This document shows, piece by piece, positions 30,423-32,906 of a stretch of 32,906 nt of DNA. Position 1 is the first letter of the stretch. Each line of letters starts with the position of its first letter. This DNA comes from an uncultured Lachnospiraceae bacterium (GTDB taxonomy: Bacteria > Bacillota > Clostridia > Lachnospirales > Lachnospiraceae). Location: the NCBI GenBank assembly GCA_910589105.1, contig CAJUST010000027.1, positions 1-32,906 on the forward strand. The letters are read 5' to 3'. The notes under the pieces were generated by a model. That model did no database searches and was not told the origin of the DNA. It worked only from the letters and a program-made list of their open reading frames with translations. The translations under genes were made by a program, and so were the position numbers.

Positions 30423-32594
30423 ATGAAGAATAAAGTCAATAAAGGACGGGGCGCGGCGGTTTTAGCGGCGGTTGCGCTGATTCTTGCGGGGCTTGCTTAT
30501 TTTGCCTCGATTATACTTTCCTCAACCGGGATTGGGGAAGATATGAGCATTAAGCTGGGCTTGGATTTAGCGGGCGGCGTCAGCATCACATATCAGGTTG
30601 ATGACGAAAACCCGACGTCGGAACAGATTAGCGATACAGTGTATAAGCTGCAAAAGCGTATTGAAGGCTATAGCACGGAAGCGGTTGTCTATCGGGAAGG
30701 AGATGACCGCATTACAGTTGAAATTCCCGGCGTGACGGATGCAAATGCCATCTTGGAAGATTTGGGAAAACCCGGATCTTTGGAGTTTCAAACTCCAGAT
30801 GGGGAAACGTTTATGACGGGCGATATGGTACAGGATGCACAGCCGGCTTCCTACCAGAATGAAATGAAGAACAATGAATTTGTGGTTGAGCTGACGTTTA
30901 CAGATGAAGGAAGTAAGGCTTTTGCGGAAATGACGACGGCAAATGTGGGAAAGAGCCTTCCGATTGTCTATGACGAGCAGGTGATCAGCAATCCTACGGT
31001 ACAGGAGGCAATTACTGGAGGAACGGCGCAGATTTCCGGCATGGAGTCATATGAAGCGGCAGAACGGCTCGCTTCTAATATCCGCGTAGGTTCCCTTTCG
31101 TTACAGTTAAGTGAGCTTCGCTCAAATGTCGTAGGCGCGCAGTTAGGAAGTTCCGCAATCTCAAGCAGTTTGAAAGCTGCCGCGATTGGTCTTGTCATAG
31201 TCATGCTGTTTATGATGATTGTTTACTTTGTTCCGGGCGCAGCCGCTTCGATTGCGCTTGCAATTTACACATGCCTGATTATTGCGACGCTGTATTTGTT
31301 TGAGATTACGTTGACGCTTCCAGGCATTGCAGGAATTATTCTTTCGATTGGAATGGCAGTGGATGCAAATGTCATTATCTTTGCGCGTATACGGGAAGAA
31401 ATTTCTTCCGGTAAGAGCATTGGCTCTGCGATTGACATTGGGTTTAAAAAGGCTCTTTCAGCAATTATAGACGGTAATGTGACGACGTTAATTGCAGCGG
31501 CAGTGCTAGGCATGTTAGGCTCTGGATCGGTAAAGGGATTTGCAAGCACGCTTGCGATTGGCATTGTGTTGTCTATGTTTACGGCTCTTGTAGTCACCCG
31601 TGTAATTTTAAAAGCGTTTTATGCAGTCGGGATTCGGGATGAGCGCTTCTTTGGACATGGAAAAGAATTAAAGCCGCTCCGTCTTGTAGAGCGTAAAAGC
31701 ATTTTATTTGGATTATCCCTTGCTGTGATTATTGCAGGCATTGTGGCAATGGGTGCGCATGGTTCCAATGGGAAACCGTTAAATTACAGTTTGGAATTTA
31801 TCGGCGGAACTTCTACGACAATTCCGTTTGCGGAAAGCTATACGGCGGAACAGATTGACGCAGATATGGTTCCGCTTGTGGAAGATGTGACTGGGGACAG
31901 CGACATTCAAACAACTCAGGTTCAAGGGACAAATGAAATTATTTTTAAAACGCGCACTTTGTCATTGACAGAGCGTGAAGCTTTGAATCAGGCGTTTATT
32001 GATAAGTATGGAGTAAGTGAGGACGAAATCCAGTCGGAGAGCATAAGTTCCGCAGTCAGCTCGGAAATGCGGACAGATGCCATAAAAGCGGTTTTGATTG
32101 CAGTTGTATGTATGTTGATTTATATTTGGTTTCGGTTTAGCGATGCAAGATTTGCCGTTAGCGCGATATTGGCTTTAGTGCATGACGTGCTTGTGGTGCT
32201 GACCTGTTATGCCGTAGTTAGAATTTCTGTAGGCAATACGTTTATCGCTTGTATGCTGACGATTATCGGTTATTCCATAAATGACACGATTGTTATTTTT
32301 GACCGAATCCGTGAAAATATGAAACAGAAAAAAGTGAAGGATACAGCGGGGCTTCGTGAAGTTGCAAATATCAGTTTGACACAGACTTTAAGCCGTAGTA
32401 TCAATACGTCGATCACTACATTTGTTATGGTATTTATGTTATGGCTTTTAGGCGTTGCAACGATTCGCGATTTCTCACTGCCGTTAATGGTTGGTTTAAT
32501 CAGCGGTTCTTATTCTTCAATTTGCATTGCGACCCAGTTGTGGTATGTGCTGAAACGGAGAGTTGGAAAAAATAAGCTCGTGGATGCGGATTAA
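30423..32594 (+). CDS. secDF: Protein translocase subunits SecD and SecF, fused
   Basis: This 723-residue integral membrane protein uses the proton gradient to help the Sec translocon pull secreted proteins across. The SecD half has KLGLDLAGGVSITYQV, the periplasmic-equivalent P1 domain and AVDANVIIFARIREE. The SecF half has LEFIGGTSTTIPF and IGYSINDTIVIFDRIREN. About 12 membrane segments are seen, six per half, as in B. subtilis SecDF. The open frame begins at 30393 inside scfB, but the ATG at 30423 has AAAGGAAG 7 bases upstream. It is on the same transcript as scfB (16 bases apart) and ends at a strong terminator. Confidence 0.96.
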   Translation: MKNKVNKGRGAAVLAAVALILAGLAYFASIILSSTGIGEDMSIKLGLDLAGGVSITYQVDDENPTSEQISDTVYKLQKRIEGYSTEAVVYREGDDRITVEIPGVTDANAILEDLGKPGSLEFQTPDGETFMTGDMVQDAQPASYQNEMKNNEFVVELTFTDEGSKAFAEMTTANVGKSLPIVYDEQVISNPTVQEAITGGTAQISGMESYEAAERLASNIRVGSLSLQLSELRSNVVGAQLGSSAISSSLKAAAIGLVIVMLFMMIVYFVPGAAASIALAIYTCLIIATLYLFEITLTLPGIAGIILSIGMAVDANVIIFARIREEISSGKSIGSAIDIGFKKALSAIIDGNVTTLIAAAVLGMLGSGSVKGFASTLAIGIVLSMFTALVVTRVILKAFYAVGIRDERFFGHGKELKPLRLVERKSILFGLSLAVIIAGIVAMGAHGSNGKPLNYSLEFIGGTSTTIPFAESYTAEQIDADMVPLVEDVTGDSDIQTTQVQGTNEIIFKTRTLSLTEREALNQAFIDKYGVSEDEIQSESISSAVSSEMRTDAIKAVLIAVVCMLIYIWFRFSDARFAVSAILALVHDVLVVLTCYAVVRISVGNTFIACMLTIIGYSINDTIVIFDRIRENMKQKKVKDTAGLREVANISLTQTLSRSINTSITTFVMVFMLWLLGVATIRDFSLPLMVGLISGSYSSICIATQLWYVLKRRVGKNKLVDAD

Positions 32595-32616
32595 ATAGGC
32601 TGATAAGGGAAAAGGG

Positions 32617-32659
32617 CCGGCGTAAAACTTCTTGATAAGGTTTTACGCCGGTGTTTTTT
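32617..32659 (+). terminator. Terminator of the scf-secDF transcript
   Basis: CCGGCGTAAAACTT (32617-32630) pairs with AAGGTTTTACGCCGG (32637-32651) with one bulge, followed by TGTTTTTT. The gap 32660-32779 beyond it shows no gene. Confidence 0.93.
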
Positions 32660-32779
32660 AGAATAGGGAAAAGAGGGCAGGGAAAATTAAAGACAGGGAT
32701 TTTGAATCGGGGTTTTGGATTACTGGATTATGGGAAAATGATGGGAGAATAAAAAAATGGAAAAAATTTAAAAAAGGTG

Positions 32780-32808
32780 TTGACAAAATAGATTCCTTCG
32801 TGTATTAT
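32780..32808 (+). promoter_or_regulatory. Promoter of the tRNA-Gly gene
   Basis: TTGACA (32780-32785), a 17-bp spacer, then TATTAT (32803-32808). The tRNA 5' end is 50 bases downstream. Confidence 0.8.
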
Positions 32809-32857
32809 AATAAATGTGCTTGAGAGATATAAAAGCAAAGTGCAAAACATCATAAAT

Positions 32858-32906
32858 GCGATAGTGGCGTAGTTGGTAACGCGCGACCTTGCCAAGGTCG
32901 AGACCG
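32858..32906 (+). tRNA. tRNA-Gly (anticodon GCC), cut by the window end
   Basis: The sequence starts with the acceptor arm GCGATAG, then TG, a D arm with GCGT/ACGC pairing around AGTTGGTA, and an anticodon arm CGACC-TTGCCAA-GGTCG with anticodon GCC at 32891-32893. The T arm and 3' acceptor lie beyond the window. The GCC anticodon reads GGC and GGU glycine codons. Confidence 0.9.

Noticed and set aside
32858..32906. tRNA-Gly as a possible integration site for a mobile element.
   Set aside because: The gene is cut by the window edge, and no integrase, attachment repeat or element is visible.
1..32906. Search for CRISPR arrays, insertion sequences and known riboswitches.
   Set aside because: No regularly spaced direct repeats, transposase frames or recognisable riboswitch cores were seen. 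The regular repeats at 8243-10149 are protein-coding.

Overview
The window looks like a chromosomal segment of a low-to-mid GC, Gram-positive gut Clostridia, most likely Lachnospiraceae. Supporting signs are strong AGGAGG-type ribosome binding sites, sigma-A promoters, a SCIFF peptide with its radical-SAM maturase, a fused SecDF, a DUF5721-like protein, and a very large secreted glycosidase with host-glycan features. I see no transposase, integrase, CRISPR array or phage block. Species assignment is not possible from sequence reading alone.

Layout. (1) 1-2460, minus strand: TypA/BipA GTPase followed by a NifX-like protein, with a structured typA leader and a strong promoter. (2) 2585-11987, plus: a 2678-residue secreted GH89 alpha-N-acetylglucosaminidase with carbohydrate-binding-like domains, seven bacterial Ig-like repeats and a Lys-rich BspA/LRR-like tail, then an RsmF-like RNA m5C methyltransferase 4 bases downstream. 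(3) 12107-15052: a BlaI/MecI-type repressor, a gap full of inverted repeats, and a MerR-family activator divergent from a MATE efflux pump across a classic 19-bp-spacer MerR promoter. (4) 15331-16197: an isolated FliD-C-terminus-like protein. (5) 16685-24012, plus: a tight five-gene run of HAD phosphatase, chorismate mutase with an unexplained C-terminal extension, secreted transglutaminase-like protein, LTA-synthase-like sulfatase-fold enzyme and YfhO-like membrane protein. The last three point to envelope and teichoic acid work. (6) 24038-27206: small regulators, small membrane proteins, an alpha/beta hydrolase, a cold shock protein and a DUF5721-like protein. (7) 27315-32594, plus: a transglutaminase-like lipoprotein whose 3' end is duplicated past its stop codon, then scfA (SCIFF), scfB (maturase) and secDF. 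(8) The window ends inside a tRNA-Gly(GCC) gene with its own promoter.

How the parts fit. The SCIFF precursor, its maturase and the SecDF translocation motor form a RiPP-plus-export neighbourhood. A hairpin between scfA and scfB could set the peptide-to-enzyme ratio. The transglutaminase/LtaS/YfhO run looks like an envelope-polymer module. The MerR/MATE pair is a self-contained inducible drug-efflux unit. The known systems here are well supported. The least explained items are the inverted-repeat cluster upstream of the BlaI-like gene, the orphan FliD-like protein, the chorismate mutase extension, and the duplicated 3' end of the lipoprotein gene.
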